Shown: positions 1 through 6,391, counted from the stretch's first letter. The stretch: DNA of 9,009 nt from an uncultured Collinsella sp. (GCA_958452935.1 CAUDVX010000059.1:1-9009), one strand, 5' to 3'. Program-made: numbers and translations. The notes: generated from the letters alone by a model not told the origin.

Positions 1-196
1 CCAACTCATCAAGCAGCTTCCCTTGAACGGTAGACTCGCCGCCGGGAAGTACCAGACGGTCAAAGTCCTGCTTCAAATCAGCCGCCTGCCTCAGCTCAAT
101 ACAGTGTGCGCCCAGCTCGGACAGCCTCGCCTCGTGCTCGGCAAAAGCACCTTGGACCGCCAGCACGGCGACCGTTTGGTCTGCATAATCGCTCAT
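1..196 (-). CDS. pdxT: PdxT, glutaminase subunit of pyridoxal 5'-phosphate synthase (5' part only)
   Basis: PdxT hydrolyses glutamine and passes ammonia to PdxS for PLP synthesis in the cytoplasm. Only the first 65 codons are inside the window; the gene continues past base 1. The visible N-terminus reads QTVAVLAVQGAFAEHE, typical of the family's first beta strand and the VQG(A/D)xxEH segment. PGGEST follows at residues 51-56, the conserved glutamine-binding loop of PdxT. The catalytic Cys and the His/Glu pair lie beyond the window and cannot be checked. The ATG at 196-194 is preceded by AGAAAGGAT at suitable spacing. It starts 20 bp after the pdxS stop on the same strand, so the two genes almost certainly form one operon. 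The family call is firm. Confidence 0.95.
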   Translation of the reverse strand, partial: MSDYADQTVAVLAVQGAFAEHEARLSELGAHCIELRQAADLKQDFDRLVLPGGESTVQGKLLDEL

Positions 197-216
197 GTGC
201 GATCCTTTCTGCCGGA

Positions 217-1107
217 CTAGCGTCCGCGCTCCTCCATGATGATCTCGATCTCGTCGGCGTTGATGCCGACCATGGCCTCGCCCAGGTCCTCCGAAAGCTC
301 GGCAATGAGCTTGGCATCGGTGAAGTTTGCCACGGCCTTGACGATGGCGGCGGCGCGCTTGGCCGGGTCGCCGCTCTTAAAGATGCCCGAGCCGACAAAG
401 ACGCCCTCGGCGCCCAGCTGCATCATCAGCGCAGCGTCGGCGGGGGTCGCTACGCCGCCGGCGGCAAAGTTCACGACGGGAAGCTTTCCCGTGGCATGGA
501 CCTCGCGCACCAGCTCGACCGGAACCTGCAGTTGCTTGGCTGCCTCAAAGAGCTCGTCATCGCGAAGGGCAATAACGTCGCGGATCTGATTTTGGATCTT
601 GCGCATGTGACGCACAGCCTGAACGACGTCGCCCGTGCCCGGCTCGCCCTTGGTGCGAATCATCGTGGCGCCCTCGGCAACACGGCGCAGCGCCTCGCCC
701 AGGTCGCGGGCACCGCAGACAAACGGGACGTCAAACTGGGTTTTGTCGATGTGGTAGACATCGTCGGCGGGGGAGAGAACCTCGGACTCATCGATGTAGT
801 CGATATCGATGGCCTGAAGGACCTGCGCCTCGACGATGTGACCGATGCGGCACTTGGCCATGACGGGGATGGAGACGGCCTCTTGGATGCCCTTGATCAT
901 CTTGGGGTCGCTCATGCGCGAGACGCCGCCCGCGGCACGGATGTCGGCCGGGATGCGCTCGAGTGCCATGACGGCGCAGGCGCCCGCCTCCTCGGCGATG
1001 CGTGCCTGCTCGGGCGTGGTGACGTCCATGATGACGCCGCCCTTGAGCATCTGCGCGAGCTCGCGATTGAGTTTGACGCGATCGGCCTTGCTGGTCTGTT
1101 CTGCCAT
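217..1107 (-). CDS. pdxS: PdxS, synthase subunit of pyridoxal 5'-phosphate synthase
   Basis: PdxS condenses ribose 5-phosphate, glyceraldehyde 3-phosphate and ammonia from PdxT into PLP (DXP-independent vitamin B6 route). The 296-aa length is normal for this (beta/alpha)8-barrel protein. Visible active-site features are Asp28 (GGVIMDVTT), Lys85 (PVMAKCRIGH), which matches the lysine that binds ribose 5-phosphate, and Lys153 (RTKGEPGTG), which matches the second catalytic lysine. The frame is open upstream to a possible start at 1149. I chose the ATG at 1107 because AAGGGAG lies six bases before it and the protein then starts MAEQTSKADRVKLNRELAQM, as expected for the family. It is followed after 20 bp by pdxT and is divergent from a MocR-type regulator, the usual arrangement for regulated pdxST. 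Confidence 0.97.
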   Translation of the reverse strand: MAEQTSKADRVKLNRELAQMLKGGVIMDVTTPEQARIAEEAGACAVMALERIPADIRAAGGVSRMSDPKMIKGIQEAVSIPVMAKCRIGHIVEAQVLQAIDIDYIDESEVLSPADDVYHIDKTQFDVPFVCGARDLGEALRRVAEGATMIRTKGEPGTGDVVQAVRHMRKIQNQIRDVIALRDDELFEAAKQLQVPVELVREVHATGKLPVVNFAAGGVATPADAALMMQLGAEGVFVGSGIFKSGDPAKRAAAIVKAVANFTDAKLIAELSEDLGEAMVGINADEIEIIMEERGR

Positions 1108-1252
1108 GGTTGCTCCCTTGGTTGGCATGTGCATTGCTTGACGGAACATCCTATCGGGGAGCTGGGTATGGCGAAATACTCAGATTTCGAGATAATGACA
1201 AGGTCAGACTAATACCAGATTGAATGACTTAATAAGGTCAGGTGATAGGCTC
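1108..1252. promoter_or_regulatory. Divergent promoter/operator region between pdxS and the MocR regulator
   Basis: This 145-bp region serves both divergent genes. AAGGTCAG occurs at 1200-1207 and again at 1234-1241 in the same orientation, 34 bp apart. AATGAC occurs at 1194-1199 and 1223-1228. Direct repeats in a divergent pdxST intergenic region are the kind of operator MocR/PdxR proteins bind, so I infer regulator sites. A candidate leftward promoter is TTGTCA (complement of 1196-1201), 17 bp, then TATTTC (complement of 1173-1178); its -35 box overlaps the first repeat. A candidate rightward -10 is GATAAT at 1191-1196, without a good -35. The repeats are seen directly; the promoter calls are weak. 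Confidence 0.5.
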
Positions 1253-2692
1253 ATGCTTGACTACAATTTGGAAAAACGCGGCGGAGCATCGCTCTATGAG
1301 TATGTTTACCAGCAAATTCGAGATGATATCGTTGCTGGACGCATTGCGGCGGGGGAGCATCTTCCGTCTAAGCGTGCCTTTGCCAGCCATCTGGGAATCA
1401 GTGTCATTACCATCGAGAATGCATATAGCCAGTTACTTGCCGAGGGCTATATTTGCTCAAAGCCGCGTCGTGGCTACTACGCTTGTGAGCTTCCGGATGC
1501 ACCGGTTTTGCCTTTGGCTGAGACAGAGTTTGATCGAGATTCCGCTCCTGCGGGTCTTAACGCACATGATGTTGATGGACGGGTCGAGCAATTCGACGCA
1601 CTTTCTCCTTCCACTTTGGAGGCGGCGCGGCTTTGGCAAAGCGCACTGCGGGCGACGCTGGCATCCGAAGACGAGCGCGAAATCTTTTCGCCCGCGCCAG
1701 CACAGGGCACCGCTCGGCTACGACGCGCAATTGCTCATCATCTGCGCGGGACAAGGGGTATGAATGTCGACCCCAACAACATTGTTATCGGCGCGGGCGC
1801 CCAGCTGCTCGATACCATGTTGGTTCAGCTGCTTGGAGCCGACAAGGTGTATGCCGTTGAAGATCCGGGCTATTTGCGCCTGACGCGCATCTATCAGGCC
1901 ATGGGTTGCAAAGTTCGGCATATCCCGTTGGATGGTGAGGGCGTGGATTTGAGCGCTCTGCAGAAAACCGGGACCGACGTTCTTCACCTGATGCCGTCCC
2001 ATCAGTATCCGACCGGCCTTGTGACGAGCATTGCACGTCGCTATGCGCTGCTGAGCTGGGCCGCCGAGCAGCCGGGCCGATATCTCATCGAAGACGACTT
2101 CGATTGTGAGTTTCGCCTTGCCGGCAAGCCGATTCCCGCGCTCGCGTCAATCGATGCCGCCCAGTCGGTTATCTACACCAACACGTTTTCGAAGAGCCTT
2201 TCATCGGCGTTGCGTTTGGCGTATATGGTGTTGCCCGATGAGCTGATGGAGCGGTTTAGGCACAACCTTGGTTTTTACGCCTCTTCGGTGAGCTCTGTTG
2301 ACCAGGTTGCCTTGGCGCGTTTGCTGGAATCGGGTGATTACGAGCGACATGTGAACCGCGTGCGCGTGCGCGCTCGCGAGGCGCGCGATGGCCTGGCGGC
2401 GCTTGTACGGAAAGCGTTCCCGGCAGGGGAGGTCTCGATCGAGCATGCGGACGCAGGCCTTTACTGCACCGTGGTTGCGGAGCGCGGAGCGGGCGGAAGC
2501 TCTTTTGTGCGGGCCCTCACGCGCTCGAGTATCCCTTTTGTCGACATCAGTGACTGTTATTGGTGTGCCGATGGCGCATCTGTCCCTGAAAACTCAAGTC
2601 AAATTCTTGTTCAGTATGACGATTTGAGTCCAAAAGTGCTTAATACCTTGGAATTGCAGCTAATGGGAGCACTCTGCAACCTAAGTGAGTAG
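1253..2692 (+). CDS. pdxR: MocR-type (GntR family) PLP-binding regulator, probable PdxR
   Basis: This is a 479-aa fusion of a winged helix-turn-helix DNA-binding domain (about residues 13-79, SLYEYVYQQIRDDI through SKPRRGYYACE) and a fold-type I aminotransferase-like domain (about 110-470). The PLP site is recognisable: IEDDFDCEF holds the Asp for the pyridine nitrogen, and Lys314 in NTFSKSLSSALRLAY is the Schiff-base lysine. HQYPTG is the standard MocR motif. MocR proteins of this type sense PLP and control pdxST, and the divergent pdxS supports that role. A TTG at 1220 would add 11 residues but has no ribosome binding site. ATG 1253 has AGGTGA seven bases upstream and gives MLDYNLEKRGGASLYEYVY. 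The last codons, CTA AGT GAG TAG, lie inside a repeat element, so the true ancestral C-terminus may have been altered slightly. Confidence 0.9.
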   Translation: MLDYNLEKRGGASLYEYVYQQIRDDIVAGRIAAGEHLPSKRAFASHLGISVITIENAYSQLLAEGYICSKPRRGYYACELPDAPVLPLAETEFDRDSAPAGLNAHDVDGRVEQFDALSPSTLEAARLWQSALRATLASEDEREIFSPAPAQGTARLRRAIAHHLRGTRGMNVDPNNIVIGAGAQLLDTMLVQLLGADKVYAVEDPGYLRLTRIYQAMGCKVRHIPLDGEGVDLSALQKTGTDVLHLMPSHQYPTGLVTSIARRYALLSWAAEQPGRYLIEDDFDCEFRLAGKPIPALASIDAAQSVIYTNTFSKSLSSALRLAYMVLPDELMERFRHNLGFYASSVSSVDQVALARLLESGDYERHVNRVRVRAREARDGLAALVRKAFPAGEVSIEHADAGLYCTVVAERGAGGSSFVRALTRSSIPFVDISDCYWCADGASVPENSSQILVQYDDLSPKVLNTLELQLMGALCNLSE

Positions 2693-2801
2693 ACCTTTGG
2701 AACTTTGGAGACCAGGCAGTTTTGTAACAAGCTATCTACCTGCGGTTTTGAAAAGCAGGATGACCGGCCTGCTCGGGATGTTCAAAAAAGCCTACTCACT
2801 T
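2681..2801. repeat. 121-bp inverted-ended repeat element, copy A
   Basis: This element aligns without a gap to 4101-4221 at about 80% identity (hand count). Its left end is CTAAGTGAGTAGACCTTTGG and its right end, read on the other strand, is AAGTGAGTAGGCTTTTTTG, so the ends are inverted repeats. Conserved internal words shared by the two copies include CTTTGG, ACCA.GC.GTTTTG, AACAAG, TACCTGCGG and GCTCGG. The left end contains the stop codon of the preceding regulator gene. No matching target duplication is obvious. It looks like a MITE-like or other dispersed non-coding repeat; an RNA or terminator role is also possible. Confidence 0.85.
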
Positions 2802-2984
2802 GCCGCGCAAAGTTTCTGCATAAGAAAAAAATGGGGTTTTCAACAGGGCTTCGTCCAGCTTTTGGCAAGCTTTTGGCCAGTTGGGGAGGGCTGTTGAAAA
2901 CTTAACAGTCCGTTCGGTGCCATTTTTGGTGCGTTCGCCCCAATGTGAGACAGGCTTGGTTGAAATTCGTGTTTTCCTGTGCCT
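2802..2984 (+). promoter_or_regulatory. Leader region of the nuclease-like gene with an 11-bp inverted repeat
   Basis: This non-coding leader follows repeat copy A. GTTTTCAACAG at 2836-2846 and CTGTTGAAAAC at 2891-2901 are perfect inverted repeats around a 44-base spacer. Within that spacer AGCTTTTGGC occurs twice (2857-2866 and 2868-2877) with an 11-base period. TTGAAA and TTGAAATTC words are present, but I see no convincing -10 box at proper spacing. The inverted repeat could be an operator, an RNA stem or a recombination site; its role is not determined. Confidence 0.45.
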
Positions 2985-4112
2985 ATGAAGGATTTACTTT
3001 GTGACATATCGGCTTTTAGATACTGGCGTTTGCCTCCTCAGGTCCGCGCTTTGTGTCCGCCGCTTCCACGGCCGGAAGAAGACCGGCAGCGATATGACCT
3101 CGCCCGTAACCCGACGGCTGCGGTTGCGCTCGGCTTTCCGTTGTATACATTGGTTCGGACGAGAAACAAACGGACTTGTCCTGCCAGCATTAGACAGCGG
3201 CTGTTTCTTGGTGAGCCCCCCAGGGAATCTGTGCTGGAAACGGAGCATGGATTTTTGATTACGTCTCCTCTACTGACGGCATTCATCATGTCGCGGCATC
3301 TGACGGATCTTCAGCTTCTTTTTGTGTTGGCGGAGATGTGCGGCCTGTTTGCGGTGTGTGCTCTGCCGGCGGCACTCGAGGCGGAGCTTTCACGTGCAAT
3401 TGATTCGGGCGCGATTTCGACAACGTTCGGTTGGGTGCGCTGCCCGTCCGAGGACGGCGCCACTTCAAATTTATGGCGTCGAGACGCTTTGGTTTTGGGC
3501 AGAGACCTTGACCGTTTTTGTTCAGATGTTTGCGGGATGCGTTACGGCAATAGATTTATGACGGTATCGCAACTCGTCCCATTGGGCGCCGCGTCGCCTT
3601 TTGAGGTCGAGGCGTATTTGTTGCTTGGACTGCCGCGAGCCCTGGGAGGCGAAGGGTTTTGCGGTATAGAGCTCAATGTCGAAGTGACGTTAAGCACAAG
3701 TGCTCGAGCGATTGTGGGAAAGTCCCGTGTATATATCGACCTACTACTTTCTACGCCGGACGGCAGGCGACAGGTGGCCATTGAATGTCAGGGAAAGGCC
3801 TCGCACGGACGCGCAGGGGATGGCTTGCGTGACGCCGATCGCATGACGGCCCTTCAGGCCATGGGCTACGATGTGCTTCTCCTGACACACAGACAGATAT
3901 CTGATGAGGATAGATTCCGCGCGATCGTTAAGGCCGTATGCAGGATGCTCGATGCTGAATATCGTGATAAAAGCCCGGATGAGCAAAGGGCTGAGGCATT
4001 ACTCCGGTCTGAACTATTCGTTGACTGGACAAAATTGGGAGTAATCGACGGAAAGATGCCCGTTAGACGCAAAACAGCTCAATCGTGGACGGCTGCGGTT
4101 CTAAGTGAGTAG
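2985..4112 (+). CDS. Uncharacterised protein with C-terminal PD-(D/E)XK (DUF559/Vsr-like) nuclease-like domain
   Basis: The function is not known. The 375-aa protein has an N-terminal part (about 1-200) that I do not recognise; it is rich in Arg, Cys and Leu and has no clear membrane segment. The C-terminal part (about 205-325) resembles the restriction-endonuclease-like fold of DUF559 and Vsr proteins. It has SPFEVEAYLLLGLP, then YIDLLLSTPDGRRQVAIECQGK with Asp252, Glu267, Gln269 and Lys271 as candidate metal/catalytic residues. His274 follows, then LRDADRMTALQAMGYDVLLLTHRQI. Related domains occur in AbiEi-like and other defence or mobile proteins, so a DNA-directed role is inferred. A GTG at 2979 is an alternative start; neither start has a clear ribosome binding site. 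The gene stands alone between two copies of a 121-bp repeat, and its stop codon lies inside the second copy. Confidence 0.75.
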   Translation: MKDLLCDISAFRYWRLPPQVRALCPPLPRPEEDRQRYDLARNPTAAVALGFPLYTLVRTRNKRTCPASIRQRLFLGEPPRESVLETEHGFLITSPLLTAFIMSRHLTDLQLLFVLAEMCGLFAVCALPAALEAELSRAIDSGAISTTFGWVRCPSEDGATSNLWRRDALVLGRDLDRFCSDVCGMRYGNRFMTVSQLVPLGAASPFEVEAYLLLGLPRALGGEGFCGIELNVEVTLSTSARAIVGKSRVYIDLLLSTPDGRRQVAIECQGKASHGRAGDGLRDADRMTALQAMGYDVLLLTHRQISDEDRFRAIVKAVCRMLDAEYRDKSPDEQRAEALLRSELFVDWTKLGVIDGKMPVRRKTAQSWTAAVLSE

Positions 4113-4221
4113 ACTTTTGGCGCTTTGGCGACCAAGCCGTTTTGCAACAAGTCATTTACCTGCGGCTTTATAAAGCAATATGGATGGTGTGCTCGGCAAG
4201 TTCCAAAAAGTCTACTCACTT
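4101..4221. repeat. 121-bp inverted-ended repeat element, copy B
   Basis: This is a direct copy of the element at 2681-2801, about 80% identical with no indel. Its ends are better preserved: CTAAGTGAGTAGAC at the left is matched exactly by GTCTACTCACTTAG at the right, and pairing continues into TTTTGG/CCAAAAA. A 12-bp palindrome, GCTTTATAAAGC, lies near the centre. In this copy TA dinucleotides border AGTGAGTAG on both sides, as would a TA-targeting (IS630/mariner-like) MITE, but this is only suggestive. A TTTTT run at 4224-4228 follows the right end, so the long stem could also act as a rightward terminator. Confidence 0.85.
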
Positions 4222-4290
4222 AGTTTTTGACGAGAAACCGATGCCGAAGGCGGTCCTATTTCAGGGAGTTAACAAGTTCGTGAGGCACGA

Positions 4291-4320
4291 AAAAGGCCCG
4301 AACCGTGCGGTTCGGGCCTT
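4291..4320 (-). terminator. Rho-independent terminator of the rubrerythrin gene
   Basis: AAGGCCCGAACCG at 4293-4305 pairs perfectly with CGGTTCGGGCCTT at 4308-4320 across a two-base centre. Read leftward, the stem is followed by a TTTTTCG tract. It lies 33 bp past the rubrerythrin stop codon, at the expected place. On the rightward side only a short TT follows, so it is mainly a leftward terminator, although the stem may also slow transcription arriving from the nuclease-like gene. Confidence 0.9.
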
Positions 4321-4353
4321 ATCGAGCTAGAGATTGTCTCTCAGGCGGCTGGC

Positions 4354-4914
4354 TTAGCCAAAGTAGCGCTTGAGCAGGCCGGCGAAAGCCTTGCCGTGGC
4401 GGGCCTCGTCGCGAGCCATCTCGTGCACGGTGTCGTGGATGGCATCGAGACCAGCGGCCTTGGCGCGCTTGGCAAGATCAGTCTTGCCGGCGGTGGCGCC
4501 GTTCTCGGCCTCAACGCGCATCTCGAGGTTCTTCTTGGTGGAGTCGGTCACGACCTCGCCCAGGAGCTCGGCGAACTTAGCGGCGTGCTCGGCCTCCTCG
4601 TGGGCAACCTTCTCCCAGTACAGGCCGATCTCGGGGTAACCCTCGCGATGAGCGACGCGAGCCATGGCCAGGTACATACCGACCTCGGAGCACTCGCCCT
4701 CAAAGTTGGCGCGCAGGTCGGCAACGATGTCCTCGGAGACGCCCTCCATCTTGGCGACGCCCACGACGTGCTCGGCAGCCCACTCGAGCTGGCCCTCCTC
4801 CTGCTTCAGGAAACGAGAACCGGGAACGCCGCACTGGGGGCACTTAAAATCCTCGGGCAGCTGGTCGCCGTCGAACTCTTCCACATAACCGCAAACGGGG
4901 CAAACAAACTTCAT
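4354..4914 (-). CDS. rbr: Reverse rubrerythrin (N-terminal rubredoxin domain plus diiron ferritin-like domain)
   Basis: This 186-aa non-haem iron protein probably reduces peroxide or oxygen in the anaerobic cytoplasm. The rubredoxin-like FeS4 site comes first, with Cys5, Cys8, Cys25 and Cys28 (CPVCGY and CPQCGV). A four-helix diiron domain follows, with EGECSE (about 72-77), EEAEH (Glu107, His110), Glu residues in EMRVEAENG (about 131-138) and DEARH (Glu170, His173). Classical rubrerythrin has the rubredoxin domain at the C-terminus, so the domain order here is that of 'reverse' rubrerythrins. The open frame extends to 5019, but ATG 4914 is the start: GAAAGGATC lies just upstream and MKFVCPVCGY is the natural N-terminus. 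It is a single-gene unit with its own promoter and terminator. Confidence 0.95.
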   Translation of the reverse strand: MKFVCPVCGYVEEFDGDQLPEDFKCPQCGVPGSRFLKQEEGQLEWAAEHVVGVAKMEGVSEDIVADLRANFEGECSEVGMYLAMARVAHREGYPEIGLYWEKVAHEEAEHAAKFAELLGEVVTDSTKKNLEMRVEAENGATAGKTDLAKRAKAAGLDAIHDTVHEMARDEARHGKAFAGLLKRYFG

Positions 4915-4949
4915 GATTCGATCCTTTCGATCGATGGCGATTGCGCGCT

Positions 4950-4980
4950 CGTCCGGTCCCGTAAGGGCCCTCTCCGGACG
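4950..4980 (-). promoter_or_regulatory. Hairpin in the 5' leader of the rubrerythrin gene
   Basis: CGTCCGG at 4950-4956 and CCGGACG at 4974-4980 form a perfect 7-bp outer stem. CCC (4958-4960) and GGG (4965-4967) can pair inside it. It lies within the roughly 78-nt leader predicted from the promoter at 4999-5026, well upstream of the ribosome binding site. It may stabilise or regulate the transcript; no known riboswitch class is recognised. Confidence 0.5.
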
Positions 4981-4998
4981 TGCGTCTTGACGAGTTCT

Positions 4999-5026
4999 AT
5001 TATCCATAAATGTAACCAAATGTGAA
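4999..5026 (-). promoter_or_regulatory. Probable sigma-70 type promoter of the rubrerythrin gene
   Basis: On the minus strand, TTCACA (complement of 5021-5026) is one mismatch from the -35 consensus. After 16 bp comes GATAAT (complement of 4999-5004), one mismatch from the -10 consensus. Transcription would start near 4992. The surrounding AT-rich DNA supports the call. Confidence 0.55.
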
Positions 5027-5118
5027 GCCTATTAGGAATGATTTTTAATAAAACAATTTTGAGATATGAAGATGTTGATTGATTAACGATTGGGAGGCCG
5101 TCTGCGATCTCTGCTGAG

Positions 5119-5162
5119 TACAATCGGGCGAGCAAATGTTGACCTATCAACAAATGAAGGAG
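5119..5162 (+). promoter_or_regulatory. Promoter, operator-like palindrome and ribosome binding site before the alcohol dehydrogenase gene
   Basis: TACAAT at 5119-5124 is a good -10 candidate, although no strong -35 is seen at 16-18 bp. TGTTGA (5137-5142), CCTA, TCAACA (5147-5152) is a perfect 6-bp inverted repeat just downstream of the predicted start of transcription, where a repressor could bind. AAGGAG at 5157-5162 lies eight bases before ATG 5171 and settles the start of the gene. Confidence 0.45.
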
Positions 5163-5170
5163 TTTCCTTT

Positions 5171-6391
5171 ATGCATCTAGCCCGCCGCGCCTGGTGCCGA
5201 ACGTATCAAACGGTTTTTCGCATCGCATTGCCGGTACTGCCCTATACCGAGCCACGCATTTTGGAGCATGCCGAGGATGTGCCCGCGGTGCTTCAAAAAC
5301 GCTCGATCCAGAAGGTCCTTATCGTGACAGACCCTGGTATTGCACGTTTGGGGCTCACGGCATCACTCGAGCGCACGCTTACGGCTCAGGGGATTGCCGT
5401 TACGGTCTATGCCGAAACGCGTGCGAACCCTACGGTCTCGAATGTGGAGGAAGCGGCGGCGCTGTATCGAGAGAGCGCCTGCCAGGCCATTATCGGCTTT
5501 GGCGGCGGTTCGGCCATGGACTGCGCCAAGGGCGTGGGCGCACGCATCGCGCAGCCAAACAAGCCCATCAACAAGATGCGTGGCCTGTTGCGCGTCCACC
5601 GTCTCCTGCCGCTACTTATTGCGGTTCCCACTACCGCCGGTACGGGAAGCGAAGTCACGCTCGCGGCGGTTATCACCGATAACGAGACGCACTATAAATA
5701 CCCCATTAACGACTTTGTGCTCATCCCGCGTTTTGCGGTGCACGACCCCGAGTTTACGCGCGGGTTGCCGGCGTCCACCACGGGGTAGACGGGTATGGAT
5801 GCCCTGACGCATGCTGTCGAGGCCTTTATCGGCCGTAGCACCACGCCCTACACGCGCAAGATGGCGCGTCAGGCGGTCCAGCTCATCCGCGACAATTTGC
5901 TCGAGGCCTATGAGCATGGCGACGACATGCGTGCGCGCCGCAATATGCTTTCGGCGGCGTATAAGGCAGGCGTTGCGTTTACCCGCTCCTATGTCGGATA
6001 TGTGCATGCCATCGCGCACAGTCTGGGCGGCCGATACGGAATTCCGCACGGTTTAGCCAACGCGATCATCCTGCCGCACATGCTTCGCGCTTATGGTGAC
6101 GCCGCCGCCCCCAAGCTTGCCGATCTTGCTCGCATGGCGGGCATTGCGCCGGCTACCGCGCGGGACAGTCTTGCAGCCGAGGCCTTTATCGATTGGGTCG
6201 ACCGCATGAACGAGGCCCTGGGAATCCCCAAATATGTCTCGGGTATTCGCCGCTCCGACATTCCCGAGATGGCGGCGCATGCCGATGTCGAGGCCAATCC
6301 CCTGTACCCCGTTCCACTTTTGATGGACCGTTTGGAGCTCGAGCGTATGTACGAAGTTGTTGCAGGTGGTATGTTTGAGGACGAGAACTAG
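5171..6391 (+). pseudogene. Iron-containing alcohol dehydrogenase interrupted by an in-frame TAG
   Basis: An intact protein of this family would oxidise alcohols or reduce aldehydes with NAD(P). The frame reads through 406 codons as one family member, except for TAG at 5786-5788 (codon 206). Before it lies the nucleotide-binding domain with GGGSAMDCAK (111-120) and PTTAGTGSE (153-161). After it comes the metal domain: TGMDALTHAVEAFIG with Asp210 and His214, then VHAIAHSLGGRYGIPHGLANAI with His279 and His293, the four expected iron ligands. The upstream product alone (205 aa, 5171-5788) lacks every metal ligand. An ATG at 5795, six bases past the stop, could restart a 198-aa metal-domain piece. 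There is no frameshift or other damage, so the change looks recent, or is a sequencing error. AAGGAG supports ATG 5171. The aldehyde dehydrogenase gene follows after 9 bp. Confidence 0.85.

Noticed and set aside
106..1212. A 368-codon rightward ORF opposite pdxS and pdxT
   Set aside because: It is the antisense shadow of the clear pdxS gene in GC-rich DNA; its protein is repetitive in Gly, Leu, Asp and Val with no family resemblance.
1220..1252. TTG at 1220 as the start of the MocR regulator
   Set aside because: No ribosome binding site precedes it, whereas ATG 1253 has AGGTGA at good spacing and begins at the normal family N-terminus.
2685..2897. A 70-codon ORF inside and after repeat copy A
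   Set aside because: It starts within the repeat, lacks a ribosome binding site and covers the inverted-repeat leader; it looks like chance.
2836..2901. CRISPR array from the spaced GTTTTCAACAG words
   Set aside because: There are only two arms, they are inverted rather than direct, and no regular spacers exist.
4142..4330. A 62-codon ORF from repeat copy B into the rubrerythrin terminator
   Set aside because: It has no ribosome binding site and crosses both the repeat end and a perfect terminator stem.
4396..5025. A 209-codon rightward ORF opposite the rubrerythrin gene
   Set aside because: It is antisense to a well-supported gene with promoter, ribosome binding site and terminator; the product is low-complexity.
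5786..5788. Pyrrolysine insertion at the in-frame TAG
   Set aside because: Pyrrolysine use is known mainly from methylamine methyltransferases in organisms with pyl genes; nothing in this window suggests either, so a mutation or error is more likely.
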